Assembly: GCA_030549175.1 (NCBI GenBank)
Contig: JAUKUA010000002.1
Coordinates: 930,001-994,000, forward strand
Length of the DNA stretch: 64,000 nt
Source: Lasiosphaeris hirsuta
Taxonomy: Eukaryota > Ascomycota > Sordariomycetes > Sordariales > Lasiosphaeriaceae
Direction of reading: 5' to 3'
Shown: piece after piece, positions 12,478 through 22,725 of the stretch
Layout: every line of letters begins with the position of its first letter
Position numbering within the stretch: position 1 is the first letter of the stretch
Notes under the pieces: generated by a model
Seen by the model: only the letters and a program-made list of their open reading frames with translations
Databases searched by the model: none
Told to the model about the DNA's origin: nothing
Position numbers and translations under genes: made by a program

Positions 12478-12833
12478 TGCCAATTACCCACCACTTTCAA
12501 TTACACAACTATTTTCCCACACAACCAGTCGCACGCAATTGAATGCCCAATTGAATACAGTCAACTCAACACTATTGAAATCACTCAAATACATTAAAAA
12601 TGCAATAAAATTTCCATCAAACACTATAGCTATGCGCCCTGGCCCTGCCACCTCTCCTGGCTCGCCCACAGCGCTCCGACCGCGCGCAGCGATGCCGCTG
12701 CTCGGCCGCGGGCCTGCTACATGGATCTCCGGTAGGATAACCTCTAGCTGGCTGGCTCCCTGGATCTCTAGCTAGCTGGCTGTACGGCGCGCAGTTGACG
12801 CAGGTCGGCCTTGCAAGTGGTGGGCAATTGGCA
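12478..12833. repeat. MITE-like inverted repeat
   Basis: The left arm at 12478-12496 and the right arm at 12815-12833 are reverse complements at 18 of 19 positions (core CCAATTNCCCACCACTT). The right arm continues into GGCCTTGCAAG inward and CAGTGGTGTGGCTTGC outward (12845-12860). A perfect 21-bp reverse-complement match to 12807-12827 lies at 35019-35039, so this is a dispersed family. No transposase is encoded. Exact ends and target duplication were not resolved. Confidence 0.5.
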
Positions 12834-13223
12834 CGCAGGCCTGGCAGTGGTGTGGCTTGCTTGCAGTGTGGCAAATTCTTGAATATACCCTTTCTGCCAT
12901 TTTCAGGGTGATTTCAGGGTTATGTATGGGGATATAGTGTGCTAAAGACGCTTCCTCATAGTGCAACGATGCGCCCTCTTCAAGAAAAGTTGTTGGACGC
13001 GACGCGTGTCGCGTGCGAAAAAAAAAAAGGGGTTTGTCACCCCACTGTATCCGTAGCTTATTTATTTTTGCAGATATAGCCAACCAAATCCACGGCTTAA
13101 ACGCCCGACGCCTAGGATTAGCTGCAGCTCTCCCCCCCGCTCGCGTCGCTCGCGTGACGAGCGGTTTCAGCCGCCCTTTTTCCCAGAGTACGCACGATCG
13201 CGGGCAGGACTACCAACGTCTTC

Positions 13224-15179
13224 ATGGGCGTGACCGACAAGATGGAGAACGACATTATCACCATTCTTCAGCGTCGGCTGCGCGACGTGGAGCTCCATAG
13301 GTTGGGATATCATCGCGCCGTGAGCGACAATCGGAACAAAATCGACCAGCGCAAATCAGAGATCGCAAACATCACTGAAGCTCACAGGGTTACGAGGCGG
13401 GAGACCCTTGACGGAAACGCCACCTACAGGAAAAACATACAAATTATCCAAGCCGAGCAGCGGGAATTGCATGAGAGGTTGCTTGCTCTCAATCGCAAAG
13501 AGCAGGACATTGAAGCTAGGGTGCAGGCTAATGACAGTAGGCTGCGAGAGCTCGATGAACAGGAGGGCAAAAATGACGAGCAGCTCGAGTCGCTTGAGAG
13601 GGAGCATGTCGCATATCAAGAAAGATTGGCGCGAGAATTGGAAGAATGGGAATCCGAACAGCGCAAGGCACTGCTCCGAGGCGGGGGAGCAGGTACGAGT
13701 CTCTCCTTTTCTCCCAGTCCCGAGATTGAGGTGGAAGAGTTGGGAAATGGCAGCCAGCCGAGGAGGTCGGGCCGGAAAACCACGATGAATCCTCGTGCTG
13801 TCGAGTTCTGGCAGGGCTCTGTGGTTGATGAGGCGGGCCAGGCGCCAACCGATTCGCTATGCCGAAAGCGGACCCGGTCCATCACAAATGGCGATGAGGA
13901 GCAGGAGCAGCAAAAAAAAGCTAGAAGGGGAGAGGGGGACGTGCATGTGGCTATGCACGTGGATTTCAATGAGATTTACCAAGACGGAAATCCCGAGTAC
14001 TCGCACCAAATCGTCCAGTACCCCAAACATGACGGCGGCTGGTACATCCTTCGCTGCGAGGAACACAACCTTCACTTTGGAGGCAACGGCAAGGACGCTC
14101 TCTTGGCAGCGGGCAAACACTTGGACTCGGAGGTCCACGGCAAGCTTGGGAGGGCTAATGAGGGGGCCATCGCGAAATTTGGGGTGCGCGTCTGGAACTG
14201 CGATGCGGACAAGGCCCAGTTGAACAACAGCATGATCAAATCAGCGACGAAATCCAAGCAACCAGAGACGGTGACGGCCCCGAGCAAGGACGGCTTGAAC
14301 GACAACACTCTTACACGTTCTATTAATCGGGGCATAACGAACCCAATCCAGGGCCGCGTTTACTGTGGCAAGTTCAATGGAGGACGTGTCTGGACACTTC
14401 TGATGCTACCCGCTGGCGATTTCACAGAGGTTGGAGTCGAGGGCAGCATTTACCAGACAGACCTCGTAAACGGCGATCTTCCAGCCTGCTACCAGTGGCG
14501 CAACGGACACCTCGAGTGGGCTAAAGGTTTCGAGGACGGCGGCCCTCAAGCTCATGAGCGCCACTTCCCGGTTCTGTACTTTGACAACATCAACATCCCC
14601 CCTCAAGGGTACATCAAGCTTCCCTCAAGGGGGCTTTGCTGGGCCGCTGCCAAAGAGTTGATGCCCTTCGACCCGAACGACCCAGAGACCCGCAGAGCCG
14701 GGGGCTCATTGGTCGCTCGAGAATACTGTAGGAGAGCAGCAGCACAAATGGAAGAGAGACGGTGGGTGCATGTGTTCCAAGGTCGGCCTCGACCGGACCG
14801 GCAGTCCTTGTCTCTTCGTTCCACTCCGGAGAAGGAGGACCAAGGCGTTGATGATGCACCATTCGCGACCCCCAGCAACAAATCAAGACACTCAAGTCCG
14901 ACCACTGGACACCCAAGTCTGAGCAATGGACAACTCGCCGCCCACATACAGCTGGCCAAATGCGCCGTGGAAGCGGCCCAGCATTCTCCCCCGGAACCGA
15001 GGGGGTCCAGCCAGGCACATGACAGCACACTCCCCGGGGAGCTAGCACACGACAGCACACTTCCCGAGGAGCTAGCACATGACAGCACACTTCCCGGGGA
15101 GCTAGCACATGACAGCACACTTCCAGGGGAGCTAGCAGACGAAACTATCTTTTCTTCACCGCGATTTGATGATTGCTGA
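13224..15179 (+). CDS. Coiled-coil protein with Cys/His motif and C-terminal decapeptide repeats
   Basis: A 651-residue single-exon ORF starting at an ATG. Residues about 10-150 are heptad-rich, highly charged (Glu/Arg/Lys/Gln) and predicted coiled coil. A Ser/Arg-rich linker with a KKARR nuclear-localisation-like cluster follows at about 220-235. Then comes a Cys-x2-His...His-x5-His arrangement (CEEH...KHLDSEVH, about 275-305) that may bind zinc. The 370-520 region (GRVWTLLMLPAGDF, CWAAAKELMPFD) resembles a conserved domain I associate with expanded, uncharacterised fungal protein families. The tail carries four 10-residue repeats (AHDSTLPGEL) from residue 598. Function unknown; a nuclear or chromatin-associated role is only a guess. 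Confidence 0.75.
   Translation: MGVTDKMENDIITILQRRLRDVELHRLGYHRAVSDNRNKIDQRKSEIANITEAHRVTRRETLDGNATYRKNIQIIQAEQRELHERLLALNRKEQDIEARVQANDSRLRELDEQEGKNDEQLESLEREHVAYQERLARELEEWESEQRKALLRGGGAGTSLSFSPSPEIEVEELGNGSQPRRSGRKTTMNPRAVEFWQGSVVDEAGQAPTDSLCRKRTRSITNGDEEQEQQKKARRGEGDVHVAMHVDFNEIYQDGNPEYSHQIVQYPKHDGGWYILRCEEHNLHFGGNGKDALLAAGKHLDSEVHGKLGRANEGAIAKFGVRVWNCDADKAQLNNSMIKSATKSKQPETVTAPSKDGLNDNTLTRSINRGITNPIQGRVYCGKFNGGRVWTLLMLPAGDFTEVGVEGSIYQTDLVNGDLPACYQWRNGHLEWAKGFEDGGPQAHERHFPVLYFDNINIPPQGYIKLPSRGLCWAAAKELMPFDPNDPETRRAGGSLVAREYCRRAAAQMEERRWVHVFQGRPRPDRQSLSLRSTPEKEDQGVDDAPFATPSNKSRHSSPTTGHPSLSNGQLAAHIQLAKCAVEAAQHSPPEPRGSSQAHDSTLPGELAHDSTLPEELAHDSTLPGELAHDSTLPGELADETIFSSPRFDDC
15015..15134 (+). 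repeat. 30-bp minisatellite, four units, in frame
   Basis: Four head-to-tail 30-bp units inside the 3' end of the 13224-15179 gene, each encoding AHDSTLPGEL or a one-residue variant. Units differ mostly by single substitutions. Being a multiple of three, unit gain or loss would keep the frame. Confidence 0.9.
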
Positions 15180-16088
15180 GGTCACAATGAGGCCGGCTGA
15201 CTTTGTAGGGATGCTGGAAGAGGCGAACCGGCAGCAGCTACCGACTCAACCCCCAGCGGACATGAGGTAGTGGGGTTTTGTCGAATTTTATATGCTGGAA
15301 TAACAAGCTTTGGTAGGCTGCGCAGGAAAAGATGCTATAAAATTGTTAGTAGCCTTAATTAATATAGCGCGCCGCTCGCTCTCATCATGTACGTAAATAG
15401 ACAAGCTGTCAAATATTATAGGCTTAAACGGAGCCTGTTTCGGCCCGCATGCACCCCACAAGTGGCAACCTGCGGTCCAGGTCAAAGGCACCTACCGCCC
15501 CTCCCCTCTAGGGTGGCCTTCGACGTCAGACAAAACACTCAATTAAGCTTTTTTTCCAAAGTGCTGCAGGATTCAACACAAGCAAGCTGGGACAAAAAAA
15601 GCGATACTAAACCCTGTCGTTAGCGGTTCCAAGCTGTGCTGATCGGCACAGTTGTACAGGAAAGTCCCTATGGGCGTCGCTGCAGGTCCACCGAAGCAGA
15701 GATTTCTTGTCCATCGACTTTTGGTTATAAATGCCCGTTATTACGGTACACATTGATCGACCTGATCCCCCCCCCGTCTCCAAACTCCCCGCTCCTGAGC
15801 CATGGCTGGCTCAGGGGCAATCCTCAGACGTGGCGGAGCCTGAGTCTAGGGTAACGGCAAGGGAAAAAACTCCAATCAAGTCGGCAGGGCTCGCGCCAAA
15901 CATAGCCCCCGCTTGCACCACCACCACCACCACCACCATGAGACAGGTGCACCGCCCTGTGCACCGAACCCCCTGGGATACATAAACCCGCCGCGCCCCG
16001 GACACGGCACGGAAATCGGCCGTCTCACTATGGGGGGCGTCTTTTTTTTTTGGCTGCCGCCGGATTTTCACATCGACTGAATTTCGCC
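15180..16088. other. Intergenic; promoter of the membrane-protein gene
   Basis: No convincing ORF. Holds a short (CAC)n tract at about 15916-15938 and a T-rich stretch at 16041-16050 just before the next gene. Confidence 0.5.
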
Positions 16089-17899
16089 ATGGCGGCCCAA
16101 CCGCCAGGCGACGCAAAACGCATCGCGAAGCGGACGCCCATCATTGCCGTGTGTGTCTTCCTTGCGACGCTCGGCGCGGCAATTGGCCACCATGTCTACT
16201 ACCGGCACCTGGCCGACACGGAGGTGCAGAGCGAGAGCCAACAAGCCTGGAGCATCCGGGTTGGTACCTTGTTTGCTTTTTTGGTGAGGTTGGGGCTGGT
16301 CTCGCTCCTGTGGATCGTCGCCGACCAGCAGATCTGGAAGACGCTGAGACGCAAGGCCATGACGCTGGGCAGCATCAACAGCATGTTTGGCATCATGGGC
16401 GACCCGACGAGGTTGTTCAGCTGGGACCTGGTTAGCCGTGCGAAGCTGCTTACCCTGTTTGCCGTGATGGCTTGGTAGGTTGACGTGGGCCCTAAATGAG
16501 TTGGGGTATATTGGGGAGGTTGCCGACTCATCTTATTAGGTTGATGCCGCTGCTTGCCATCTTCACCCCCGCCACGCTCTCCGTGCAACCACTCGTGAAA
16601 CCCGTCGCCGAACCCAGAGCTGTCCGGACCGTCAACTTCACCAACGACGACCAGTGGGCGACTTTTGAGGGGGCAGGCCGGATTTACGGCCCCGGTATCG
16701 AGATTTCGCGCTTGTTCACCGAGGTCTCGTCCTCGCACCGCGTCACCCCACAGCCTGCACCCTTCCCTAATGCAACCTACGACCTCGAGTTCTGGGGTCC
16801 GTCGTACAAGTGCGAGGACCCCGACGCCGTCTTCGCCCGCCAGAACGAGCCGACATGGGACCTCGGCAACTACAACCACTCGTCTTTGCGAGAAGCCTTC
16901 TTCGCCGAGCTGCCTTTTGCGGCCGCGAACCGCTCCGATACTCGCGCGAGTATGCAGCTGTACCAGGCCGCCGCCCCTTTCTACCTTGACAACATGATCT
17001 TCATCTTTGGCGGCGGCGGCGGCGAGCTCACGCGCGGTGGGGCCGGCTCAACGGGCACGAGACTCATCTGCCAGATGCACAACACGTCGTATAGCATAAC
17101 TATGGAATTCGTCAACGGCAGCCAGACCATTATCCCGCGGAACATTGAATACTTGGAGCCGCAAGCCTGGGACAGCTCTGCGGGGGCGCAAACACTACTC
17201 CAAGGGACCGAGGACGTGCTGCCATCCTTCTACACCACACACCTGCTCTTCACCTACCTTTTGGTCAACAATATCACCATGGGCGCCTCCGGCACCCTTT
17301 CCTTCCCCGGAAACGGCGGCGCAAAGAGCATCCCGCTCTTGCAATCCGCGCTGATCTACTGCCCGGAAATCGCCAACGCGACATCTGATCTGGACTACCT
17401 CGGCATCAAGGACCCGTCCAAATGCCGCAACGGCACGCTGGCGCGCGCGATTGAGGACCTAAGCCGCAATTTCACGCTGAGCACCATGATGTACCAGCAC
17501 TGGGGGGATAATGCCACCGTGATGGTGCCGATCACGGTGTCGTCTCCGCTTAACTACTATGCATACGACATGAGCACGCTCATGATTGCGTATGGCGTGG
17601 GCTTCGGGGTGGTGATTGTGTGTCTGGCTTGGGGTGGCTTAGTGTTGCTGCAGAATGGGATCAGCAGTAGCACGAGTTTCTCAACGGTGATGCTGACGAC
17701 GCGGAATCCGGATCTGGACGAGCTGGCTGTGGGCCATTGGTTGGGAGCCAAGCCGCTGCCGGGAGATATTAACGGGGTGAGGCTCAGGTTTGGCATGCTC
17801 AAGCAGGGGGGTCATCCGGGGTTTGGTGTCGAGGGGGGGGTTGTGAGTCTGAAGGAGAGTGAGAGGGGGGAGGATGGGGATATGGCGCAAAGGTTTTAA
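16089..17899 (+). CDS. Multi-spanning fungal membrane glycoprotein
   Basis: Two exons, 16089-16474 and 16540-17899, joined by a 65-bp intron (GTAGGT...TTATTAG); the splice gives AW|LMPLL in frame and a 581-residue protein. The ATG at 16089 is chosen because the in-frame codon at 16050 is TTG. Hydrophobic segments lie near residues 20-40, 60-85 and 110-145. A long luminal or extracellular region follows with about ten N-x-S/T sites and few cysteines. A further membrane helix (about 495-520) and a short cytosolic tail end the protein. Similar fungal proteins are often labelled 'formylmethionine deformylase-like', a name without support here because no deformylase motif (HExxH) is seen. Function unknown; plasma-membrane location inferred. 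Confidence 0.75.
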
Positions 17900-17939
17900 A
17901 CATGCAGTGATTGAGCGTGCATAGAAGCGTGCGTCGCTC

Positions 17940-19348
17940 GATACTAGAAGAGGATATTAATCTGTAGCAAAACTTCTCTGGGCTACCCTTGAACAGCTGC
18001 GGCACATCGGCCTTCCAGTCGGCATACTGACGTAGTGATGCCCTGGTGGTCAGCTCCTCGATATTGGTGTATTTAAACTCCGAATGGTGCTCCCCTGGAG
18101 TACAGTACATTATCATCGATATCATCCTGAGCTTAGGTGCCCCCGAGAGGCTTGACCCCAAGACGGCGGCGGGCACGCGTTTCATCCCAATCTTAGCGCT
18201 ATCAACCGTAACTCCGAATGTCAACCTGGATCACAAGGCTCTGTACAGCTATGACTCTTATGTCATAAGAACCTAGCGAAGTGACCGTCAAAACCTAATG
18301 TACACAAGACCTTGTATACCCGTTAACCGACTCTTTGGCAAGTTTGAAGGAGTTAGTCCAGAGACGCGCGCTGGTATTCACATCGCTCTTATTTTGCCAC
18401 TCTTCTCAGCCAGTCTCTTTGGGCCATTCACCCATCCGCGCTCGCTAGACTTTGCGTATTCTCTAGATTTGAACCCGGTGCGATTCCGAACAACATCCTG
18501 CACGAGCTAACGAGCTGCTTTAGACGGTCGTAGATCAACATTTCCCCCGGATTGTCCTTGGCTACCAGGATCGCCACGTGGACCTTGTAACGTTGACCCG
18601 GCCGTTGGATGCGGCCCACACACTGCTTGACCAGGTGTAACTTGAAAGGGATGTCCTCGCTTCCTGTGTTCTTATCGTCAGTTGCCTTAGTCAGAGCATC
18701 TTGAGTGCTACCGTCGGCAGATCTAGTAGCATCGAAAATCTTGAGTGCCGATTTTCTGATCTCGTTTTTAATATTCAACTCCCTGAATCTCGACGCAAAT
18801 ACTGTATCTCGGCTCGGCTCGGCTCCGACGTATCCAAATTTGTCTAGAAAATTGTCGAGTGCCTCCTTTGCTTCATCTCTGGCATTTTTCAATTGACTTT
18901 GCAATGCCTCAAATGTAGCGAACTTCTCGGACTTGGACGCCTTCGGGAGCTCTCTTCTCTGACCATTGGCGGCAACACTCCTCGAAATTCTTACAAATTT
19001 CATAGAAAAAGACGCCTATATCTAGTGACATGGAAGTTCTTGAGCATCCGCCAGGATGTCGTTGTCCCAGTCACCTCGCCGGTATTTCACGAGGGTCCGT
19101 TTGAGATCCGCAGAGAGCAGAGTGAGCGCACTAACGACTTCCACAGCGCCAATCAACAGATTTATTAGGCGGGCATCGTGTTGGGCTTTTGGATTGATAT
19201 GTCTTAAGTCGTTGCCATCAATAGAGTAGTAGATATGATTTCGGACGCGATCGTTGAAGAGAAAGAAGCTTCGAACGATGCGCTCTTTATCAAGCCTTTC
19301 ATCCTGGAGATAATTGAGGACGAGTTGGCAAGTAGAGAGGGACGCCAT
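17940..19348 (-). pseudogene. Decayed gene of unknown family
   Basis: The start ATG at 19348 is in good context (ccccgATGGCG). The frame runs to 19022, meets TAG, and two codons later another TAG. It then continues in the same frame as a coding-like sequence to 18428, where it ends at TGA; further stops follow. A segment in another frame (18224 to about 17940) also looks coding (EHHSEFKYTNIEEL). Two TAGs separated by one codon in an otherwise open frame fit RIP. The middle part has a charged, helical region (QLKNARDEAKEALDNFLDKF). I do not recognise the family. A multi-exon active gene is possible but less likely. Confidence 0.45.
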
Positions 19349-21742
19349 CGGGGTCGAAGCGATGGCGAAGCAGGAGACAGGAAAGATTCTAGCAGCCCAA
19401 GAAGCGTCCCAGAATCAGACTTCGACCTGAATAGGGACCTGAACAGGGACCGGAATACGGATCCGGTAGGGATAGGCTTTACCATGCGGTCGCTCCCGGA
19501 ACTGGAACTAACAGCATCGACACCCCTGATCCAGACCAACACCACGACCCCAAGTCAATTCTATAAAGCTTAGCTTTAGTAAACATAAGTGAAGGGCCCT
19601 CTATATTAGAAAAGTGTTTTTCTGATAAAACCGAAGTTATCAGCTAGTTCGCATTCCCCCCTTCCAGACGGTATTCTTCACGACATGTGTGACACAGGCC
19701 AACGGAGTGCTGGGGTGTGACACGACTAAGCTATCCAAATCTAAGATAGATCAAGATAACCCAAACTGTTGTTCAGGCAAGATGGATGAAGTGAGGAGAG
19801 AAGAGTGAGGCTCCCTGCTACTTAACTCTCACACAACCAGTTCAAAATAAGACGATCAATCCCGGCATCGGCTTAAAGCTCTTATACCCAAAACTTTTCT
19901 GGCCTCCGTGAGGCGAAGCACGACCGCTTGGGTCAAGTACGGTGAGGCTCACGGTCAAAGTCAGAGTCTTCGTAGGGACTGATAAGAGTTGAGTAACGCA
20001 GAGTGAAGGTACTGCAGAACAGAGTGATAGATCGTCGATACGGAAGATGGAGGGCAAGGTAAACAACAAAGAGGGTTTAGAGTGTCAATTCTAGCCCCTC
20101 AGCTTCACATAAGGTTCAGCTGATAATTCTTCTGGGCTCTGTTTGCAAAGAAGCATGAGGAACCTCTTTCTTGAAGGTCAACGCTCAACCCAGCCTTCTT
20201 ATGCAGTCAGGCCACGGTTTTGCTCCTAACAGCTGCCCCTAGTGGACGGGCTAGTCTATATGACAGTCTTGAGTCCTCACGGTTGTACAGTGGTCTGGAG
20301 CCAGCCATGACGTCCTTGGTGTGGGCCAGGCCAAGCCGGCTGCAAGGGAGGAACTCTCCCCTGGGGCCAGTGGCCCCTTGCGATGTATGTGTGCGCGTTC
20401 CGCGGGCCGGCCTTCGGGCCGTCCGCAGACTTCCGCCACGGGTGTGATGTGATTTCCGTGGTCCAGCCTTGGAGTTGTCCTTTGGTTGTCACGGGCCAAC
20501 TGTGTAGCTATACCTTGCGGTCTTGACCTAAGGTGAGATTCAGCAGTGTGACACTCAGCCCCTTGACTTTCATCTTTTTTTACGCTATGTTTTCACGTGA
20601 AGGACTCTTAACTACTCGATTATCTTATTTTTTTCCTTGCTATCCTAGCTTCACGATTGCCGATTTAAAAACTACCTCCTACCTCCGACCAGAGGTAGTT
20701 ATGTTTCTGTTATTCTGCTTGTTTGCCGGCGTTACTGCACCAGTTCAAATGGGGGGCCACCCAGGGAGCTACGCAGCAGCTGGGCTAGATTAGTCTAAAG
20801 GTTCCCTAACCACAACAACAACCTACGCACCGAACATTCGTATCAAGCAATACTTGGTTTACTATAATAAAAACTACAATCGTGTAGACTTAAGCTAGGA
20901 GGGCAGCGTAACCCAATAACACTAACAACGTATATAATGCCTGCCATTTACTTCTCCTCTACGGCGGAGCTCTTTGATTGATTCAACTTGGTCCCTTGGG
21001 ATAGGATAAGCGCGTTCTTGGCCTTCGAAAATTCTCTGAACAGCGAGCGCTGTTATAATAGTGGAAAAAGGCTTCAGAGACGAGGCTGCTAGGTTCCCAT
21101 TCCAAGTTATGAAAATCTGAAGCTGGAGAAAAAGAGAACAAAGAAGAGGACGGGGCTGCGTGCCTGTAGCTTAGAGATATGCCCCCCTGGTAGCCTAATT
21201 GCTACATTAGGCCTAGTGCCCCTTTATCCCTTGTATATATACTAGTGTGTACGTGACAATATGCCCCTGCGTACACGGCGAGTAAGGAAACAAACGGCAG
21301 TATCAACATCGTGGGTCAAGTCCTTGCCGACAGCGGCAAGTTCGTGGCATCGAGCCCCGTGGTTGGAAAGTGGGTCAAGGCGTTCCACCCTAATAAGACA
21401 ACACCTTCTGGCCAACATTACGGGAAGGGCGTTCCAGAATTTGATGATAGCAAGCCAGTGGTCTAATAGACGCCTATAATCCAATTTTCTTTGAGATGCC
21501 CGAGACAAATCTACCATGCCGTATATCACGAATAGACATCAAGATATTAGAAGATGCAGTCAACACGCCTTACAGAGTTTTCAAAGTCTGCTATATTTGT
21601 TTGCCAGAGTCATGGTACTCTATTATAATGCCAGTGTTCCTCCAAGCGATATCCCCAGATCCAATGCGCTGTTGGGTTCTCTGATAAAGATTTCATCGAT
21701 GCAACATACTCCACCGCCAATATGGAGTTGCCTCCTGTGGCT
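19349..21742. other. Intergenic; possible repeat remnants
   Basis: No supported gene. Copies of TGTGACAC occur at about 19687, 19716 and 20553, which could be edges of a solo LTR, but ends and target duplication could not be fixed. A stop-free plus-strand stretch of about 70 codons (about 21255-21465, reading SINIVGQVLADSGKFV) has coding-like composition but no start, and is probably an orphan exon. Confidence 0.35.
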
Positions 21743-22725
21743 TCAAACGTCAAGGCCTCGGACGTGTTGGAGCTTCGCTGGAATGACTCTTCGAGACTTG
21801 AGTCTCATGCGAAGCCTTGACGCTACCCCCAACACCAACTGGCTGTGAATTGAAATTAATTCCGTGGTACCTACTGAACATGCTTGACACGGACGGGTGC
21901 CTTGAATGATTACTTTTCCTTGGACTGCTCTGTGTGTTCTCTGTGCCTCACAACCTTTGTCGTCTGGAGGCAACCACCGAGAGTGGCTGAATGGCAAAAC
22001 AGGTGTCCAAAGGTCTTCTGGTAGAGCTTTCGCAGCATGTTTATCTAAGAGTAGGTTAGGTGGGATGCCGGGATTTGACAGATAACCATCGAGACTTGCG
22101 TTTTTGGTCCTCTTGACCTCTTCAAGCGCCTCACGCAGCTCTTGGGTTGATTCCATGTCCTCTGGTCTCAAAAAGACAGACACATGGGGGAACTATCAGC
22201 TGCATCAGTCGCATATTCATACTATGTTTGTGCTCGCAGCTCACCACGAAATTCGCCATCATCCGTTTCGAGTACATATTGTTGCTGCTGGACTGACCAG
22301 ACGACGACTCAGTTGCAACGCCAACCGGAGACGCCGGCGGAGAACCCGCCGTAACCGCCAGACCTGAGCATACGTTTATTAGCCTCCACGACGTTATGTG
22401 GGCAGGGAAAGGCCTGAAGGATCTCTTTTCTTACACTAATGCCTCTACCGAGGTGTTACTAAAGTGGTTCTTAGCCATGGACTCCTGAAACTCGCTCGAC
22501 ACGGTCGTGATCTCGATGCGCGACCTATCATTTACCATATATTATGGAGCCGCATCCAGCTTGGCCGGAATAGGTGCACTGATATCCTCTGCGTTGAACG
22601 CCTTGGCGACCTTGAGCTGCAGTTCCGGCGTCGTCTCGACTACGGTTCCCCCCGACTCCTCCGTCGTTAGCGAAGGCACGGTCAGACGACCCTTCTCTAC
22701 GCCCTGGTTAATATAAGTGACTAAC
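21743..22725 (-). pseudogene. MACPF-domain-like gene fragment
   Basis: On the minus strand, a stretch from 22725 reads through two TAA codons and into a region beginning at 22183. Short landmarks such as NDRSRIEITTVS, and further on MYSKRMM and FLRPEDME, are like those I associate with fungal MACPF (membrane-attack-complex/perforin) proteins. A likely intron (GTGAGC...TGATAG, about 22240-22190) lies between the two parts. The frame is lost after about 21970. Both ends are missing and stops are present, so no functional pore-forming protein can be made. Family assignment is by recognition only. Confidence 0.45.

Noticed and set aside
14603..15120. Two antisense ORFs of about 170 codons opposite the 3' end of the coiled-coil gene
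   Set aside because: They exist because the 30-bp repeat keeps several frames open; the sense frame is the longer one with domain structure.
15916..15938. CAC triplet tracts (also 53713-53742, 63069-63099) as CRISPR or other arrays
   Set aside because: Simple microsatellites without spacers.
18460..18500. Possible tRNA B-box (GGTTCAAATC) on the minus strand
   Set aside because: No A-box or cloverleaf at the right spacing; the bases belong to a coding-like frame.
19680..20560. Solo LTR bounded by TGTGACAC
   Set aside because: Ends do not form the expected TG...CA inverted termini and no target duplication was found.
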